Origin: Klebsiella indica
Lineage (GTDB): Bacteria > Pseudomonadota > Gammaproteobacteria > Enterobacterales > Enterobacteriaceae
NCBI RefSeq assembly: GCF_005860775.1
Contig: NZ_VCHQ01000015.1
Span: forward strand, 62,001-126,000
Reading direction: 5' to 3'
DNA length: 64,000 nt
Made by a program: the position numbers and the translations under genes. Within the stretch, counting starts at the first letter, position 1. Each line of letters begins with the position of its first letter. A model generated the notes under the pieces. The model did no database searches. It had not been told where the DNA came from and saw nothing but the letters and a program-made list of their open reading frames with translations. Of this stretch, positions 61,195-64,000 are shown piece by piece.

Positions 61195-63177
61195 ATGAAC
61201 CACTTTATTTTAAGCGATAGTCATAAGTGCATCGGATGCAAGGCTTGTGAAGTTGCCTGCGTTATGGCGCACAACGATGAGCAGCATGTATTGACCCCGC
61301 AGCGTTTTTTGCCGCGTATCACGGTTATCAAAGGCGAGCAAAAGCGTAACGCAGTAACATGTCATCATTGTGAAGGGGCTCCCTGTGCCCGCAGTTGTCC
61401 AAATGGCGCCATCAGCCAGCTTAACGGCAGTGTCCAGGTTAATCAGGAGAAATGCATTGGTTGTAAATCCTGTATGGTCGCCTGTCCGTTTGGTGTGATG
61501 CAAATCGTCCTTACGCCGGTAAAGGCGGGAAGCGTCAAGGCGACAGCACACAAATGCGATTTGTGCAGCGGTCGTGAAGAGGGGCCTGCTTGCGTACAGA
61601 ATTGCCCGGCCGAGGCACTGCAGCTGGCGACGGACGACACGCTGCTGAATCTGGCGAAACAGCGCCGGCAACGCGCGGCGCGGATGGACGCTCAGCCGTG
61701 GCACAGCCATTCCGGCGCGGCGGTCCCACTGCGCTCTGGCGGAAAAGCGGCGCGCATGGCCGCCACTCCGCCGCGTGGCGAGGCCGATAAACTGTCTGCT
61801 GAGGCGCGTAAAGCTAATTTCGCCGAAATATATCTCCCGTTTAGCGCCGGACAGGCCAGCCGTGAGGCGGAACGCTGCCTGAAGTGCGGCGAACACAGTA
61901 TTTGCGAATGGACCTGTCCGCTGCATAACCATATTCCGCAGTGGATTGAGCGCGTCAAAGCGGGCGATATCTCCGCCGCGGTGGAGCTTTCTCATCAGAC
62001 CAACTGTCTGCCGGAAATTACTGGCCGTGTCTGCCCGCAGGATCGCCTGTGCGAAGGGGCCTGTACGCTGCGCGATGAGTACGGTTCGGTCACTATCGGC
62101 AACATTGAACGCTATATTTCCGACCAGGCGCTGGCCAGCGGCTGGCGGCCGGATCTCTCGCAGGTGGTTGAAAGCGGCAGGCGAGTGGCGATTATCGGCG
62201 CCGGCCCCGCCGGGCTTGCCTGCGCTGATAATCTGGTGCGCAACGGCGTTCGGCCAGTGGTGTTTGATCGCCACCCGGAAATCGGCGGCTTGCTGACCTT
62301 TGGTATTCCGGCGTTTAAGCTGGATAAATCGCTCCTTGCCCGGCGGCGTGAAATCTTTACCCAGATGGGCGTGCGCTTTGAGCTTAACTGCGAGATAGGC
62401 AAAGATCTCCCGTTGACCACGCTGCTTGACGACTACGATGCGGTGTTTATCGGCACCGGAACCTACCGTTCAATGAAAGCGGATCTGCCAAATGAAGACG
62501 CGCCAGGCGTGTATGATGCGTTGCCATTCCTGATTGCCAACACCCGGCAGGTGATGGGGCTTGCTGAGCTGCAGGATGAGTCTTACATCAACACCGAGGG
62601 GCTGAATGTTGTCGTGCTGGGCGGCGGCGATACGGCGATGGACTGTGTGCGGACTTCGCTGCGCCACGGCGCGAAACAGGTCACCTGCGCCTATCGTCGC
62701 GATGAAGCCAACATGCCGGGCTCGAAGAAAGAGGTTAAAAACGCGCGTGAAGAGGGGGCGATGTTTGAGTTTAACGTCCAGCCAGTGACGCTGGAACTGG
62801 ATGCGGAAGGCCACGTTAACGGCGTACGCTTCCTGCGTACCCAACTTGGCGAGCCGGATGCTCAGGGGCGTCGCCGTCCGTCGCCGATCCCGGGAAGCGA
62901 GTTCGTGATGCCTGCCGATGTGGTGATCATGGCTTTTGGTTTCCATCCACACGGCATGCCCTGGCTGGAGTCGATCGGCGTACAGCTTGATAGTCGCGGT
63001 CGGATTAAAGCCAGCGTTGAAAGCCGCTATCGTTATCAGACTACCCATCGTAAGGTGTTTGCCGGGGGGGATGCCGTGCGCGGCGCTGACCTTGTGGTGA
63101 CGGCGATGGCGGAAGGACGCCATGCTGCGCAGGGGATAATGGATTTCCTCGGTGTGAAATCGAATCCGCTTCACTAA
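61195..63177 (+). CDS. aegA: iron-sulfur/FAD oxidoreductase AegA
   Basis: A 660-residue fusion of a ferredoxin-type electron-transfer module and a glutamate-synthase small-subunit-like flavoprotein (E. coli AegA 659). The ATG at 61195 after GAAGGATGTC gives MNHFILSDSHKCIGC. Cluster cysteines are at 12, 15, 18 and 22 (CIGCKACEVAC), with further clusters in CHHCEGAPCARSCP, CIGCKSCMVACP and CDLCSG...CVQNCP. The flavin domain has CPQDRLCEGAC, the GAGPAGLACADNL Rossmann loop near 344 and the second nucleotide loop GGGDTAMD near 480. E. coli aegA is anaerobically expressed and implicated in anaerobic purine breakdown; the same is inferred here. Confidence 0.95.
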   Translation: MNHFILSDSHKCIGCKACEVACVMAHNDEQHVLTPQRFLPRITVIKGEQKRNAVTCHHCEGAPCARSCPNGAISQLNGSVQVNQEKCIGCKSCMVACPFGVMQIVLTPVKAGSVKATAHKCDLCSGREEGPACVQNCPAEALQLATDDTLLNLAKQRRQRAARMDAQPWHSHSGAAVPLRSGGKAARMAATPPRGEADKLSAEARKANFAEIYLPFSAGQASREAERCLKCGEHSICEWTCPLHNHIPQWIERVKAGDISAAVELSHQTNCLPEITGRVCPQDRLCEGACTLRDEYGSVTIGNIERYISDQALASGWRPDLSQVVESGRRVAIIGAGPAGLACADNLVRNGVRPVVFDRHPEIGGLLTFGIPAFKLDKSLLARRREIFTQMGVRFELNCEIGKDLPLTTLLDDYDAVFIGTGTYRSMKADLPNEDAPGVYDALPFLIANTRQVMGLAELQDESYINTEGLNVVVLGGGDTAMDCVRTSLRHGAKQVTCAYRRDEANMPGSKKEVKNAREEGAMFEFNVQPVTLELDAEGHVNGVRFLRTQLGEPDAQGRRRPSPIPGSEFVMPADVVIMAFGFHPHGMPWLESIGVQLDSRGRIKASVESRYRYQTTHRKVFAGGDAVRGADLVVTAMAEGRHAAQGIMDFLGVKSNPLH

Positions 63178-63235
63178 CGACAAAGCGGGTCCCGCGGCGT
63201 AGTATGACGACGTCATTCTATGCTGTGGGGCCTGT

Positions 63236-63820
63236 ATGTCACTCAATATCAACGTCATCAAAGATAAAATCCTCTCCGAAAACTGGTTTGTTTTACGCAA
63301 TATGACCTATGAACTCACGCGCAGCGATGGCAGCGTGGTGCGCCATAAGCGTGAGGTTTACGATCGCGGAAACGGCGCCACCATCATGCTGTATAACCGG
63401 CGTAAGCAGAGTGTCGTGCTGGTACGCCAGTTCCGCGTCGCCACCTGGGTAAACGGTAATCAGGATGGCATGCTGATCGAAACCTGTGCCGGGCTACTGG
63501 ATAATGACGAGCCGGAAGTCTGTGTGCGCAAAGAGGCCATTGAAGAGACCGGTTTCGAGGTTGGGGAAGTGCGTAAACTGTTTGAGCTGTATATGTCTCC
63601 AGGCGGCGTCACCGAGCTTATCCATTTCTTTATCGCCGAATACAGCGATGCCCAACGGGCAAACGGCGGTGGCGGCGTTGATGATGAAGATATTGAGGTG
63701 CTGGAACTGCCTTTTAGCCAGGCGCTGGAGATGGTCGCGAACGGGGAGATTCGCGATGGCAAAGCGGTGATCCTCCTGCAATATTTGCAAACATCCGGGC
63801 TGATGACGCGGGATATCTGA
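63236..63820 (+). CDS. nudK: GDP-mannose pyrophosphatase NudK
   Basis: Nudix hydrolase splitting GDP-mannose to mannose-1-phosphate and GMP. The 194-residue product (E. coli 191) carries the Nudix box [21 protein letters not shown] near residues 87-107 and a proline/Gly-rich loop [15 protein letters not shown] after it. The start aligns with E. coli NudK after [12 protein letters not shown]. It lies 58 bases after aegA on the same strand. Confidence 0.95.
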   Translation: MSLNINVIKDKILSENWFVLRNMTYELTRSDGSVVRHKREVYDRGNGATIMLYNRRKQSVVLVRQFRVATWVNGNQDGMLIETCAGLLDNDEPEVCVRKEAIEETGFEVGEVRKLFELYMSPGGVTELIHFFIAEYSDAQRANGGGGVDDEDIEVLELPFSQALEMVANGEIRDGKAVILLQYLQTSGLMTRDI

Positions 63821-63898
63821 TAAATCTGATTGAGTAAAACCTTGCCGCTGGTGAACATGGCCGCTGTTTATCGCGTTTTCACCGGGGTTGTGCCGCTC

Positions 63899-64000
63899 AT
63901 GTTGTATCGGGTTATTCTTTTTCTGCTCTTCGGTTTGCTGCCGATGTCGCAGGTGCGGGCGGCACCTGCCCAACAGCTATTCAGCGACTGGCTGGTGACC
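63899..64000 (+). CDS. secreted protein of the DUF1176 type, 5' part only
   Basis: The frame is open to the window edge for 34 codons. The ATG at 63899 opens directly into a typical Sec signal (MLYRVILFLLFGLLPMSQVRA, cleavage before APAQ). The following QLFSDWLVT matches the start of DUF1176 periplasmic proteins, which I recall as FSDWQVTCNNQNFC. In-frame GTG and ATG codons at 63851 and 63857 could extend it but would lengthen the signal unnaturally. The function is unknown. Confidence 0.6.
   Translation, partial: MLYRVILFLLFGLLPMSQVRAAPAQQLFSDWLVT

Overview
The window is chromosomal DNA from a member of the Enterobacteriaceae. Gene order follows the E. coli K-12/Salmonella segment sseA - yfhM - pbpC - ndk - rlmN - rodZ - ispG - hisS - yfgM - bamB - der - xseA - guaBA - yfgF - ppx - ppk - purNM - upp - uraA - hda - bepA - perM - bcp - gcvR - dapA - bamC - purC - ypfJ - tmcA - dapE - acrD - aegA - nudK almost gene for gene. 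Several proteins (YfhM, BamC, YfgF) differ from both E. coli and Salmonella by more than strain variation, so an Enterobacter/Citrobacter/Klebsiella-type genus is plausible. The genus cannot be fixed from sequence reading alone. No rRNA, tRNA, CRISPR array, prophage or intact insertion sequence was seen.

Region 1 (1-11.2 kb): the end of the sulfurtransferase gene sseA, an amidohydrolase plus membrane-protein operon not in the K-12 layout, then the bacterial alpha-2-macroglobulin yfhM joined without spacing to pbpC. Region 2 (11.3-20.7 kb): ndk and a housekeeping run for tRNA/rRNA modification, cell shape, isoprenoids, histidyl-tRNA, outer-membrane assembly and ribosome assembly. Region 3 (20.7-24.3 kb): a lower-GC variable interval between der and xseA with an IS-end-like relic, a small secreted Cys-rich protein and a Fur-boxed FecA-like TonB receptor. 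Region 4 (24.3-38.5 kb): yfgJ, xseA, the PurR-controlled guaBA operon, a decayed interval, the FNR-boxed yfgF (c-di-GMP family protein with a damaged EAL site), the polyphosphate genes ppk-ppx behind a Pho box, and purMN behind a PurR operator.

Region 5 (38.5-41.2 kb): an inserted GH1 6-phospho-beta-glucosidase gene with LacI-family operators, followed by about 0.86 kb without a credible gene that holds a strongly structured GC-rich element. Region 6 (41.2-57 kb): pyrimidine salvage (upp-uraA), Hda with a CTG start, envelope quality control (BepA, BamC), peroxiredoxin, GcvR, lysine synthesis (dapA, dapE), purC and the tRNA acetyltransferase TmcA. Region 7 (57-64 kb): a MITE-like repeat, the 19-residue gene ypfM, acrD, aegA and nudK. 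The kinase gene narQ, which lies between acrD and aegA in K-12, is absent.

Purine genes recur (guaBA, purMN, purC, each with a visible PurR site). Envelope biogenesis is also prominent (YfhM/PbpC, RodZ, YfgM, BamB, BepA, BamC). Accessory content sits in four intervals: sseA-yfhM, der-xseA, guaA-yfgF and purM-upp.
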